Assembly (NCBI RefSeq): GCF_020536995.1
Contig: NC_068358.1
Coordinates: forward strand, 37,151,050 to 37,215,049
Direction: 5' to 3'
DNA: 64,000 bases
Source of the DNA: Dreissena polymorpha
Lineage: Eukaryota > Mollusca > Bivalvia > Myida > Dreissenidae
The notes under the pieces are model-generated. The model was not told the origin of the DNA, did no database searches, and saw only the letters and a program-made list of their open reading frames with translations. The stretch's first letter is position 1, and the number at the start of each line of letters is the position of its first letter. Of this stretch, positions 24,498 through 39,400 are shown piece by piece. The position numbers and the translations under genes were made by a program.

Positions 24498-27400
24498 GTA
24501 AGGCGTTACGCTTATTCGTATTTAGCTTGATAGTGCCTTTCTTTATTCCTCTAATCGCATTGTCTTGATAAAGTTATGAACGTATCATATATATTTACTT
24601 TCAACATGTATAATGTTTCAGTTTTATCACTGTAAGTTTTCTTTACAATGTGTGCTCATCTCATCACGTTTATCCGAATCATAGTCTTGGCACAAATATA
24701 TTTGCCCTCTTAGCGCGCCAATTCACAAAATTAAATATTTATTTCCGATGCCATATTGTTCAATGTCAGATCAGAGAGTCGTTCATTGTCTACAAAATAA
24801 ATAAAATCTCAATTACGAAAGGAGTTTTATAAGTGTGATGTCTTTGAGTGCATCCAACCTATATAGATAAATTGTGCTTTTTTGTTAAAATGCCAATCAC
24901 AAGGGTCATATAAAAGCGCTTAACATAGAAACTTATTAACGTTATCAGCACACTACACATGCTGAGTGAATTATGTTGAATTGTGCGCTCTTGACCTAAG
25001 CACGTGCAAAATTACGTCAAATGTTGCAGATAAAGGTTGTGGAGTGGATCTCTTATTTATTTTTTATAAACCATTTACCTATCTTGCTTTACGTATAAAA
25101 CAGTTAGTTAATTAATGTGTGTTCGTATTTGTATTTTTGACGACTTTTCTTTTTTTTCCTGACGCTTTTCTCACTTAAAGATTAAATAACAACACTGTGT
25201 AAACCTCGAACCATATGGGTATTATCTTGGCGAAAACTCGATTGTCTGTTAGTGTTCTGCTAGAAATACGATGCGATTATATGCCGATTTCGTATGCGTC
25301 TTGCAGAAAGCTTTAGATATAGATATAGATAAAGATAAAGGTTATGCAGATACTCCAGAGCCGATAATATTTATTCTTCATAAGCTTTCTGTTTTCTACA
25401 CGTTCATGTTGTTTTTTTTTGTAAAATAAATAAGACTTCGATACATCAATTTAACTATGATATTTTTATATCATCGCCAGGCTAAAATGATCCGATAATA
25501 ACAAAAACTATCAAACTCATGTTAACATTTAGAAATTTTAGTAGGTACTTGAATATTAAGACAGATTTATATTAAATTACTAAGGATTGTTCAGATAGTG
25601 TGACTGCAGAAAAATCGATAATGTGTATTGGTGCCCGGAATTCAAGAAAACCATCGATTGACATTACGTTATGCATTTTTAATCATAGAAATATGACAGT
25701 TGTTAGTTTCTCAATATATTTTAACGCAGCCCAATATATCTTGCAGGCTAAAATTTTTTAAGGACGTTTTCCTTCACGTCTAGTTGTGTATGTTGTGTTC
25801 AATATAAACACGTTAATTGTTCTAATGCGTTTTACAAAGACAAGAATTGGTTTCAGCTTAAACTGTGTTTGTATCCGCAAACATAAGGTTTATCCGTAAA
25901 CACCAAGGTTCGTACTTCTTTTCTTCCAAAATGCAACTTTTTAGATATATATGTTCCCTGTTATAAACGTACATCTAAGGATTGTGTAAATATGCTTAAA
26001 TTTAACATAAGGTAATTATAAATTTCAATAATAATAAAAAATGGTTAGCAATGTTTAGTAGGATAAAAACGGTATTTAAGTGCTCCACTTTTCTTATTGT
26101 ATAACGTGAACGGAGCATTTTCATCTCACCCACGTGTGGTTTATCATAACTACCAACTATCATATCTGAACAAAGGATTATTTTAACCAATTTATGCCTA
26201 GCGTCTAGAAAAAAAGGCTTGGCAAACATCGTAGACCCAGATGAGACGCCGCTTGATGCGGCGTCTTATCTAGGTCTGCGCTGTTTGTTTTAAGGAATTT
26301 TTGACAGAAATATTCTAAATATAGAAATAAATATACTAGACATCCCTAATTTTGGAAAAATTGTGATCCAATTGGGAGAATCCACTAGGCATAAATGGGT
26401 TAAACGTATAAGTATTCCATACAAAATACTGCCATCGGTAGCATAGTCAGCTGATTTGCATGACTGAGAGACACTAAACAACGAACTCATATATCCGCCG
26501 TCTCACTTTGAGTAGGCTATTAGTAAACAAAAAAGATCCATGTGCTGCAACTCATCCCCCGGGATCTGACAAATGTTTATTTTTGTAACCGAAAAAAAGA
26601 GATAGAGGCCGGGCCTTGTTATTGGAATCAGTGTTATTAAGAAAATACTGACCGAGCCCGGCTAATGAGGGTACAAATAATCTAACTTGAGATGTATCAA
26701 AGAGAGAAATTGTAGGTTTTTATATTGTATTATACTTTTGTGACTTCAAAGGCGTACTTAAAATCGAATGCTAGTTTATCAGTTGTATTTGTGTACATAA
26801 AAAGCGTTTAATTCTAACGCTCAACGACGGATCTATAAGGTATTCTTGATTGATTCCAATCAAAATGTGTACAGCATTATTTCAGCACGTCATTATAGAA
26901 ATGCAGATTAATTCATTAAGTTCGAACTATTTTTATATGAAACGTTGTTATCTTTGTTATAAATTGTTTATAAATTTTAATTTATTCCATGCACAAATAA
27001 ATACATGCACTCGTATGTCTCGATGTTAACATCTGTCAAAGTCGCAGTTGAAATGGGAAACGTTTAACTTTCTACAGTCTACTTTATTTATTCATAAATG
27101 TTGTCAAGAATAACTCGAATAAGATTATATTCATTAAGACCATTCAACATATACCGATGAACTTTGTAATTTGACTTACTTGCCGATCTCATGGGACGAA
27201 TAATTGGGCTTTCATCTCTTAGATAGAGAAGTATCAATGTAATCAATTCGATACATGGCCGAACGAATCATTCCGCATTGTGCTCTCCTGATCTTAAAGG
27301 GATCTTTTCACGCTTTGGAAAATTGACAAAATTGAAAAAAGTTGTTTCAGATTCGTAAGTTTTCGTTTTAGTTATGATATTTGTGAGGAAACAGTAATAC

Positions 27401-30400
27401 TGAACATTAACCATGCTCTAATATAGCCATTATATGCATCTTTTGACGATTTTAAAACCTAAAAATTATAAAGCGTTGCAACGCGAAACGATTGAATAAT
27501 TTGGAGAGTTCTGTTTTTGTCGTTAAATTTTGTGAAACTACGAAGATTGCTCATATAAGGTATAAAATACGTCAAGAATGTGTACTCGGCGGAATAGCTC
27601 AGTAGGCTAAAGCGTTTTTACTTCAGGACTCTGGCAGGACTCCAGGGGTCACTGGTTCGAAACTTGCTCCGGGCAATGTTCTTTTCCTTTTTTTAATTTT
27701 TTTCTTGATTTTTTACTGGAGCTTTTGTGATCCAATGTTTACATTTATCAATATAAAGCATTTAATGAATAAGTTAAAAAAAATGCCAAAATCTGTGAAA
27801 AGGCCCCTTCAAATAATTAGAACATATACTGGTTCTGCCTGCATTTCCTCTGAAAATTATGACTTCACTTAGCTAGTTTACTTTTTGGACGACTCTCTAA
27901 TAGTGTGTAACTGTTATAATAAACACTTGAAACACCAGGACGGTTTTATCACAGGTGAAACATTTCAACTTCAACTTAGATAAGGCACATATAAAGTATT
28001 TATGTTATATAAAAAACGTAGATGAGAAATATAATGCAATAATACATAATCAGGTGTTCTTGAAATATGTATCAAACAATGGTATGGAATATTACTAACG
28101 ATAGCAGATGTCAATCATATTTAAATTATTCTGAACCATTACCTGGTAATGGTATTTTGAAAACACTTTTCTGGGATTAAACCATTTAATACAAACGAAA
28201 ATGTAAATGTGAAATTTCATAAACTTAAGTTTTAGTGTAAAGTATGTTTGTTTGATATTGCGATGATGTCTTAAACCTGACTAAACTGGAATATATAGAA
28301 AATGGTGCGATACGAATGATTAATCGGTATTTATTGAACAAAATTATATGTACTCTATCTACTATGTATAATATACTTGTATGTTGACGTAAATGAATAA
28401 CTGCTGACAATCTACATTCAAAATAGCGTATATTAAAAGTGATGTCTAACAATAAACATATATGCTATTAATTCTGGATATGTATTTTTCTCCTCACAAT
28501 ACCATTTTTATATAAATATTGGTCCACAGAGAATATATAATAAGTTCATGCTCGGTTACGCAGATTATGTAGCCAAAAATAGGTTTAAAGATTTTGCATA
28601 ATTCTGGATTTTAAAATGAAAACCATCTTTAAAAGAATCTTGTAGTGTGTCTTATTGATACAAAAGAGCTATCGTAAGTAATATTCCATACCATTGTAAA
28701 AAATCCAATATGATCATATTGTACTTAGCAAGCAAATGGAACTGTATTACTAGCGTAGTTCAGTTTACAATTAATCAGTGTAGTATGGAGAGCGTTGAAC
28801 TCAAACAGATCAAAGAATTTCAGGGAAGCTGTGTATACAATCTATGATAAACAGATTGTGTTAAGGGCGCAGGGCACGATATTAATAAAAATTTGTTTTG
28901 CAAATATAATGTGCATTGACCGTGCCAAGGCGGTGACCCTAGCTTTATTCTTATATGTGTTTATGTTGTTTTGTGTTGTGCTGTTTTGTGCTGTTTTGTA
29001 CTGTTTTGGCAATCGGTCACTTGCCTTAAATAAAGGACCAACTAATTGTTTATAATAAGAATTCAATACTGCTCCAGCAGCTGGAGTTTCACTTCTTTAT
29101 ATTGAGTGTGAAGAGATGTGTTGGCAATTGTGTTCTATTTTAATCGTGTGTTTTTACTCGTTGAGCTTAAGTTTGCATATATGACAACCACAATCTGAAA
29201 TAAAGGGGAAACCTCGATCTTAGAATGAGAGTTTAATAAATGCGCCTACGAAGTATCTTAAGTTTGAAATGTAATTTTTGTTGACATCAATTTTATTTGT
29301 TCCATGCCTGATTCTTTCTGGCATGCAGGGATTTAAAAAAGAGTTTAAGTGCACATCTTGAAATAAAATGAATTGGTTGCAGTCTGTGAAATCACTTGAC
29401 GGGTATAAAAGGGGATTTCGGTCTGGCTAATGTGGTTTACGGGAACAATTAAATGTACCGGTGGAAAGCTGTTTTAGTATTTTGAAAGTGTAAACTAAAA
29501 GTTTGGATAATATGAACGATATAATTATCTACTTATTTTATATATTAATAACACGTAGAAATAATGAGCCGTTTTTAAAACATATATATATTTCTGTCTG
29601 TGCACGCATTTAAACTGAGATTGTAATATTTTATAGCAACAACAAACTCCTGAACGATGTACACTTTCGAAATCTCCAAATTATTTAAGGTATTATCAAG
29701 GCTGCTACACACGTCAGCATATTTGTTGTTTTACTCTGTACAAAAAATAACAACACAAGTAACGGGAGCCATGTGTAGGTAAATGACTCCAAATTGCTGC
29801 TCGACAATTTATGATATGATTAATTTATTAATCACATAACACGGGCCTTAAGAGAAAGCATATTCGTGCGTGTACGCCAGGTCTCGAAGTAATTAGGTTT
29901 GATATTCAGATCATAACTATAACACATACCTCTGACGAGTATGTTGACGTCAAGCGCATTGATCTGTCTCGTGGAACTATTAAGATGTACACAATAATCA
30001 TTTTCGCGAGTACCATTGTGGGAATCATTTGAACTTCTGCGTGAAAGAATCTTAAGATTGATTCAGTAATGTCGCCGTTAATAGAGCGTCCAGGAAATAT
30101 AGGACATTAAACTAAACTATGGAGAATGACCGTTCATTTAAGTGTTGACAATACAACATTGAACAGATGAAGATGTAACCCGTTCAAAAGAAAACATAAA
30201 CAAGACAATTCGAAAATATACAATAACATTATACATTATAAAACATTGAAACAAATTGAGAATTGTTTCAATGCTTGAAACCTACAATATGTTATTAAAC
30301 ATTCGACTATAATTACGTAAGATTAAGCATAGACACCGAAAAAGACGCGCATGTAACAATTTATCAGGTATGAAGGCGGGCAATGTAGTACAGGATTTCT

Positions 30401-33400
30401 CGCTGTCCTTGTGTACAATGGTGGCTGGGGTAACGTGCCCCGTGTATCTGGCAGGGCACGCAGTGATGGGCACACTTCATTTGGACGTTCTGCAACACTT
30501 TCCTCTTAAATGTAAGTTGGTTCCTTTCAGAGGTTATTTGTTGATTAACTGCTGTAGTAATTACTTGATGTTTATTCGTGTGACATACCTAATTTTGTAT
30601 ATGCATTAATACGTCAATAAAAATATTACTTAATTATCATGTCATTAGCTTGCTCCACAGTCTGATGGTATTTTGTTGAGCACGGCGTTCATTTTCAGAA
30701 ACTGTTTTCTGAAGAATGATTTTTCTCATTGTTAAAAAGGTTCAAACCGGAAATCAAAACATTATCTTTACTTAAATGACACATTTCGGGATTTAAGCTA
30801 ACACATTCTAGTCAAATTTCATTAAAGACCTGTTGCCAAAATAAACATGAAAACCATTCATACAAAACATCTCATGCAAATATACAATACATAAGCAGCT
30901 ATCAAGCTCCACTTAATTAGCTCGAATTAGCCGGCAATTAATGCTGACAAGTAATGAGGCTTCCAGTTCAAATGATACATTATATGAAGATATGTAGATG
31001 CAATGGTTGTGTATTAGGGTGTTAAGGGTGGGAGTAAAACCTCTTAATGTTTATTTGTCTATTGAAAGGGTGATTGAACTGTTCATGCAACGTTTTACTG
31101 TACCATGATTCTGAAACGATTCCTACTGCATAGATTGAAAATAAAACAATTGTTGTAATGTTGATATAGCGTATACGTCTGTCACTATCACAATAGAGGC
31201 GGGTATATACCGTTTGTATTAACTATGTAACGATTGTTTTGATGCAATACAATAATAAGCAGTTAAATATTGAGCTGATACATAAATATTTCAAAATAAG
31301 AGATTTAATTTGTCCGAAACAAAGCAATATCTGTTAACAAGTTCAACAACCTAAAAAATAGCACAAACGCTTCCGCGCAAATTATGACTTCAACAAGATC
31401 CTAATCTTGTATGATGCATATTTCTGGCTATGTTTAGCAATTCTTATTATAACGTTATAAAATATGTGCGCTTCAGTTTGCAATGCCAGTCGGTACATTT
31501 TCAACATAAAGACGTTTAAATGAAATAAAACATTTGCAGTTAATGTCTAGTTTTGACATACGCGCCAGTTTAGTATATTGTTGCCACGTGATAGCGAGGA
31601 TTTAAAGAAGAGTATCTGTCTAATTCATCACATAGATTTAGTGTTGCACTGCACATTGCAATGAACAGGTTTATCTGGATTGTTTTAAGGATTGCTCTGA
31701 AACGAGCAGAGAAGTCAGAATTTGTTATTCAGGTGGAACTTGCAAAACTTGATTACCCGTTCTGAAACGACGTACGCTATAAACGAATTAAAAATAACAT
31801 TCCAACATGTGAAAACTTTTTAGACGGTGTATTGAATAAGTAAGGTCATAAACATAATAGATCATTTACGAATTAGAGGCATGCCTTTGTCATCAATAGT
31901 TTGTGTAATAAAAAATAACATAGAGTTGTTGGACACTGAGTCTGCTTTGACGGTAGAATTGAATCTAAATCTGTTTATTTGTGATATAGGCCTCCGGCCC
32001 CTGACACATACACATATATATTACAATTCATGCAAGACAATGGTGTGTGCACAAATGGTTGGCATAGTATTTAAACGTAAAGTCGAGTGGTAAACAATGC
32101 TTAACAATAGCATGCTAAAACATTATACAGTAATTACATGTAGTAGAACAAAAAGATTCACATATTTCATCCGAAACACGCGCATGCACGCACGTACGCA
32201 CATTCACACATGTATATAATTATATTCATTTATATGCATACATACACATACAAATGTTATTGAGTATATATACGATATATAACTGTATAAACCCTGCATA
32301 TATCCTACAAAGATCTAGAAGCTATTCTATAGGATGCGTACAAGTAGTAATAGCTGAAATTATGTAATATAGGTAGGGCCTACCGTAAATTGACAGAAAT
32401 TGTATGCCGAGTAGTAAGCCTATCGAAACGAAATATAGGACTTTCCCGGTAAGAGACTACATTTTAAGATTAATAACACTTTGACATTCATTTGAAAATA
32501 TAGCTTAGTCCTGTGGCAAACCTCTAAATTAGGCTATATTGAAGATCAAGAATTAAATAATCGCGTTTCAAGTGCTTTAACAATGTAATAAGCAGTTTGT
32601 TTAATTGTATGTTCATTTTTGCTTGACAACATTATAAACAAGTTATGTATTTTTGGGTTTATGAAAAATTTACGTTGTATATATGTTTTCCGTATATCCT
32701 GTAATACAGGGCACTTGAATAGGAAATGTAATTCGTTTTCTTTTTCACAAGTATTGCAAATTGGACAAAGTCGCTGTTCTCTTGTTATACCGCGATATCT
32801 GCCTGTTTCGATTTCTATCGGAAAGGTTCCGGAACGAAGTTGGGCAAAACTGCGCCTAAATTTGCGCACATATAGGATGTCTGAGTATGCTTCGTGTTCG
32901 TATTGTGACTTAATATGTTTATATAATTCAAGTTTGGGAGATGTATTTACTATACTCCACCAGTTCTGTAAGTATTGAGACTTAGCCCTTTCTTTAAATT
33001 CATTTATAAATTTTTGTTGGTTTGGGACATGCTGGTTCATCCATATGTAATGAAATCCATTTGTGCTAGTTCTTAATTTCATTGGCCCAAATAAAGTAGA
33101 GATTTAAGTTTGTGTTCAATAAGAAACCAGTATTTTAGGCATCGATTTTGTGAAGTTATTACAATAGGGTAGCGACCACAGTCTCCGAGGCTCGTGATAT
33201 ATGCTGTTTTTTCACCAACACAAAGGTACCTTTTGCAGGCATGTCGATGGACCGATTCGATACATTGAATTTCTTTAAAACCCCAAATTTCACTTCCTTG
33301 TAATAAAACAGGACTTATTTTACTGTCAAACAGTTTAAAGAAGACCGAATTAGATAGTTGACCATATTTATACAATGACGACAATATGCCATTCAAGGCA

Positions 33401-36400
33401 CGCTTCCCCTAAATTGCATTTTCGCTAGCCATTTTACTTAGCGAAAGAGAAGGAAAGAAGCAGGCACCAACGTAGGTAAAGGACTGAACAACGTCAATTA
33501 AAGTACCCGCATAACTCCAGCGTTTATTCATAGCTGGTTTACCCCCCCCCTTTCTGAAGACCATTATCTTTATTGTTTGTGGGTTAACATGTAATCCTGT
33601 TCTCGTACAGAATTGTTGCAATGAATCGAGTTGGCGCTGTAAACCCAAAACCGTATCAGCTAGAAGAGCAACATCATCTGCGAACATATGCAGTAACATT
33701 TCAGCATCATTTGGTGAAATTTGTATCCCTCTCACACCGTTATTTAATAATTATTGTACTAATTCGTTTATGAAAAAGGAAAATAATTGGATTGGGAACA
33801 AACACCCTTGTTTTAGACCGATTTTGCAATCAATATAGTCAGTGTACCCGTTACTGCATCGGACGCGAGACTTGACGTTTTCATACATAGCCTTTAGTAT
33901 GTTTTAAAGTTTACCTTTTATGTTAGCTTCTTGTAAAATCTGCCATAGAATACTACGATCTACTGAGTCATATGCAGTCTTAAAATCAATAAAACCTACG
34001 TAAAACTTTCCACGTTTTTGGACAATATTTTGGAAATGAGAGTTTGCAGTACAAAGGCGTTATCTAATTGTCGAATAACCAGCTCGGAATCCGGATTGAC
34101 TTTCGTGTATTGAAGCGAACGCGTTAGCATAGAACGATAGCCGTCTATTAATCACACTAGTAAATAATTAACCAAATATATCTAACAATGATATGCCTCG
34201 ATAGTTTTGAGGAGAGTTAATATCACCCTTTTTATGTATTGGCACTATTATAGCGGAGCTCCAGTCCGATGGAAAATAGCCTGTATTAAATATTCGGTTA
34301 AATAAACTAATATTGGTAAAATAAATGTATGCGAATATTTAAAGAATGCAGGGGGAATTTCATCCTGACCGCGGCTCTTGGATTCATTAAGAGCTCGTAT
34401 ACTTAATAAAATTTCTTCATCGGTAATTTCACTATTGAAAAGTTCTTCTTCCACTTCAGACAAGTTATTTGTTATGTTTTGGTCAGGCGGTATAGTGCCA
34501 TTGTTCGCATTCGCCGTAAATAGTGTTTCAAAATGCAATTTCCAGTCGTCTGTGCTAATTACGTTTTCGGTATTATTTGTTTCGGAGCGGTTCTTAAGTT
34601 TCTTCCAAAAGGATTTGGGGTTATTTATATTTGAACATAAGTCATCAAGCTTGATATTATAAAAAAGTTGTTTTTTACGGTTACAACAATCTTTGAATTC
34701 TTTTTTCGCCTGAAGGTAGTTATTCATATTAGTTTCCGAAGAGTTAACTCGGAAATTATGTAAACACGATAGTTTTACCCGTTTATAATCGCGGCATTCT
34801 TTGTCAAACCACTGTGGTCTGAGAGTGGATACTTTGCATTGTGATTCTTTGAGGCAAACAGCTGAACATTGTTGAAAAATGCCAACAATGTGACTAACGA
34901 ATTATTTCTTCCAATTAAATTTTACATGAGAATCTTAAATACAAATTTTGCAGTAAAAAATATTGTTTGTATTTTTTATTTGTTTTAATTTACTTGGTAA
35001 TATATGTGTCTAAAAACAATCAATCAAACGTATTGTGCCATAAGTCGATTTTTCTAATCATGCATCTCGTAAGATGTGATGATTAATTGTGTTCATTGTG
35101 TTCAGCGTGTGGTCTCCAAAAATACAAAATAGCACGAAATGTGTATGTGTCATTGTTGACTAAGCTCAGTGTATGTTCTCAGAAACCCTAGCTACATGTT
35201 TCCCGGGGACCGTTTCAATAAGCGTCGTAGTACACATTTACGATACGATACGTTTTTCGAAGATGCATAATTGCCAAAGTCCATATCATATTATTATAAA
35301 TTGTCAGTACTTAATTAATTGTATTGGCACCTCAAGCGCCGTATATATTTGATGAGCTTGGAGAACTAGTTCCTGTACTTATAAAGATTACAATTACAAA
35401 TTTCTCTGGTAAGTTAAAATTGTCGTACGATCGTTTATGAAACGGCCCCCTGGACTCTAAATTGGACATTTTTTAACATACTTGGATTTCAAGGATTCTT
35501 CGCGAACTATTAACTGTGCATGTGTACTTATAAGGCGGATAACATAATAATGTCATGATAGTAAGATTTATATAATCACACTACTGACTGCTTCAAACTT
35601 TGTCCGTACTGGAACAACCATAAAGCTGACTGAAAGGTGCTCATGATTATACAAATAACAACAATAGCCGATTCATAAACGTGCCTTAAAACAACTTTCG
35701 TCTATATCCGTATCAAACCACTATGAATTAACAATATTAAGCTGCAAAAACTACAAGAGCTATGCCATTCCTATTTTTAGCTCGGCGTTTTCGGAGAAAA
35801 CCCGAGGTATTGTTATAGCCAGCTCGTCGTCCGCCGTCCGACGTCCGCCGTCTGACGTCCGCCGTCCGCTGTCCGCGTCGTGCTAAAACCTTTACATTGG
35901 CTCTTAAATCAAAGTGCTTCCACCTACAACTTTGAAACTTCATATGTAGATGCACCTTGATGAGTTCTACACGCCACACTAGGGGACACTAGGTCAAAGG
36001 TCAAGGTCACTGTGACCTCTAAACAAAAATCTGACAAGCTTTCATTTATTCAAAACTGCACCCGTAGCCGAGCGTGGCACCCGTTATGCGGTGCTCTTGT
36101 ATTTGTATTGCGTGAAGCATACATAACTATTACTTATTGAAGTAATGGTTTCGTTTTCAAAGTAGATGGGGCCAGATTTAAAGATGAAAAATATCCTGTA
36201 TACATGTATTTCGAAATGTTTTTGATGGTAATACCGCCGTTTCGATCTGTGTAAAGACAAGCAATGCGTCATTGTCCCAGAACGCGCAATGTCAATAATT
36301 GAAAACCTTTAATGAGCTTGGTGTTCAATGGATGTGTAGCTCATTATGTCGAATAGTACCCCCACCTTCAATGTTGTCATCACTCATAGCATTTAGGTAA

Positions 36401-39400
36401 CCTCGTAAACGAGATTTAGTTGTTACAGTATGTAGCATTATAACAACATATATCAGTATATATGTATGTGCGAACATTTGTTATATCTCATCTTAGTCAC
36501 TTTCAAATGTATCCGTTATAATTCTATAATAACAAGTATTAATTAAGCCAAGACATGACTTGTTAAACGAATTATTTCTGCACTGTCTCTATACTGATAA
36601 CAAAATTCGCGTTTTATATGCATCTTCATTAACGTAAAAAATCAACATGAACATATTAACAACAGAACATATTTATTAACCGTTTCCACCTATGCTTTTT
36701 GTTTAGCCTCGTGTTCATCAATCAAGCTAATGATGTATGAGAATGAATGATCTGCCTTGAATCTCTACAGATTCTACGGACGAAAGAAAGCTTGTTATCT
36801 TTCTTTTACCAGGTATGTTCTGTAAAGTATTGAAACACCCTTTAACGTAAAGTCTATAATATAGAAATTTATTTTAATTTCAAGTATTTTAATCAAAGAC
36901 CGATATAATGTGGTATTTATAAGAATATTAACAATCCCTTTAAGAATATGTTTCTTTAAATAAAAAAGAAATGCTATAAGCATTATATTCAAATAAGTTG
37001 TAATACGATGAATTAATCGTTGTAATTTTATCTGCGGCTTGGTTTTTTTAAACATTCGTGCAATGTGATTAATTCTGACCAACGTCAACGTTTTTAACTT
37101 GGTTCAGTGCCACTTCAAATAAGTTTCAAGTCTTTTAATATGTTAAGCGTAGATAAATTGGCATTGTAATATTGGCTTTATTTGGATCATGGAGTGCGAT
37201 GTGTTTAAAGAAAGTTGTTTGCTCACTAAAAAGTGAAACATTCTGTTTATGTCCTGCTCGTGCTATAGGAGCTGCGTTATCTTGTATAATCGATAGTATA
37301 GGTTAATTTTACATAAAAAAATTGTCAAAGATTTGTAATTAGTTTTATAAAGACCTGTTCTTTAGGTCATGACAAATAGAACAGAGATGCCCGTCGGATT
37401 TTCTGCTCCTTTAAATATTATTATAATTTAAAAAACTGAAATCAAAATCATATGTTGTTACCTTATATTTGAATGTGTTTCATATTTTATTTCTCGTTCA
37501 CTATGTTGATCAAAAATATAATCCCAAAATATAATCCCAAAAGACCAAAGTGTACTAAGTAATAGGAAGGGATTTCAATTACGTATCTGTTAGTTGAACA
37601 TGTGCCAGTTGAGTTGTATAAATTAATCGGGCATGTGTTTTATGGAGACCGTTGAACTCAAAAAAAGTTCACAGTGTTCATTATAGCTGGGTACATAGGC
37701 TACGAAATAGATGTTCTGTTGATGAATTAACTGTCCGAACATATGCTGGATAAAATATACTTTGCTGGATAACACATATTTGTGTTATAAATATGAAAAT
37801 GTCAAGTTATATTTGGAACTTTTGCCAGTACCCTTATGGAATAATGTGTTTGGTTCTTATTATCCATAATCTGAAATTCACGTGAAGCTTTGGCCGTTTT
37901 TATTAGATTTAAAGGAGTGGGTCTTAGATATACGATCACACTACAGTTGGATTAAACGGTGGTACTACTTTTATTTTTTTAAGTTTGAAGACCAAAGGGA
38001 TTTTCATTTCTTGTTAGACAATCCCAAGTCAATGAATGCCAAGAACATTTCTTGAATTGTGTATTGAGAAGGGAAATGTAATTCAAAATATCTGGCATGC
38101 AAATGGCATTGATTATTTTCCGTGATTAAACTTGAAGGATATAATAAGATATAAAAGCCTCGAAAATACAGTTGCACTAAACGATGCAATTCATTGCAGT
38201 TATGTTATGGTGATATGTTGATAGTGTCAACGAGTAGTTAATAACGTGCCGAAATTTTGAAGACATAATAACGCATTTTCTTCAGGCTTTCGAGCGATAG
38301 ACAATGTAGTTAATGCATACATGTTCCAAATATCTATATGTAAATATGTTTTGTTTTAAGCAAGGACTCTCTGCACATTTGACGCAATAGAAATATAATA
38401 GATAAGAATAGATCATCGAGTTTCTTCACACTACTAGACAACCTTTGATACTCTTCACTGCAAATGACAAATGAGAAATACTCGTAGTAAATGGCTTGTA
38501 AGACATTTTGTCAGACTAAAACATTTTTTACACAAGACTTAAGTGGAAAAATATGTGTACGTGCAAGCTGGGGCTGGAGATAACGAAGTAAGAGAGGCAT
38601 ATCATACCTACCCAGTATTCTATTGGCGTTATGCGCATTAATTTTCGACATGCCAATTATAAACATGTATAATATACATCGCTGATACTTCATTTGCATC
38701 GCCTTTCTGAGGACCGTCTTGAATATGGATTGTTCGTGAAGTGACAATTCCTGGATCTATGTATGTCTGTATCGGTCGTTATGCGGCCTGTGTGAAGGGC
38801 ATTTTATGAAAACCCAATTTAAAAAACTGTTGAAGTAATCATTGGTTGTTGCTATCTGCCGAAACGATATAGTGTAATTTAAATTTACAGCAATGTTAAA
38901 TTATTGCGTTTGCAAAAAGTAGAATTTTCGCCATTGACCTTTTCCTCTTATAATCGCACGACTATGAAATCGGGAAATGTGGTACAGGATTTCGCGCTGT
39001 CCTTGCGTTCTCGGCTGTGTGATGTAACGTGCCCCGTGTATTTGGCAGGAGACGCAGTGGTGGGCACTCTACACTTGAACGTTCTGCAACACTTTCCTCT
39101 AACATGTAAGTTGGGTAACTAGCTTCACAGTTGGTTATCTGATTATCCAGGGTACAGAATCAACGGGGTTTTCATGGGGTTACACATGGACTAGACAGAA
39201 TGTAAAGAAACCGTTACGAACTTTTATTTTGCAAATATCTTAAGTTATTGGAATATATTTGCAAAACAAATCTTTATTGCATAAAAGCCTGTTTTTCTTG
39301 CAGTCTGTGCCGATATCTTGAGGTATTAGAATAAATCATTGAATACGTCTGAAATCGGCGACAACATTTCACCTTGCGTGACGCATAGGTGTGCAGTATA

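Larger units (their letters stand above)
28680..31110 (+). repeat. First-exon duplication unit A
   Basis: The segment is related to unit B (37430-41830) and unit C (44260-51120) through landmarks in the same order: GTTGAACTCAAA..GATCAAAG near 28793; CACTTGACGGGTATAAAA (29394); the coding exon at 30370; CCAAAATAAACATGAAAACC (30837) with GAATTAGCCGGCAAT; and CTATTGAAAGGGTGATTGA near 31060. Identity outside the exon is patchy with many indels, indicating old duplication. Borders are approximate because similarity fades gradually. Confidence 0.75.

Noticed and set aside
27588-27675. Functional tRNA gene
   Set aside because: The A and B boxes are good but the anticodon arm is disrupted and the acceptor stem does not pair. 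It is embedded in a MITE.
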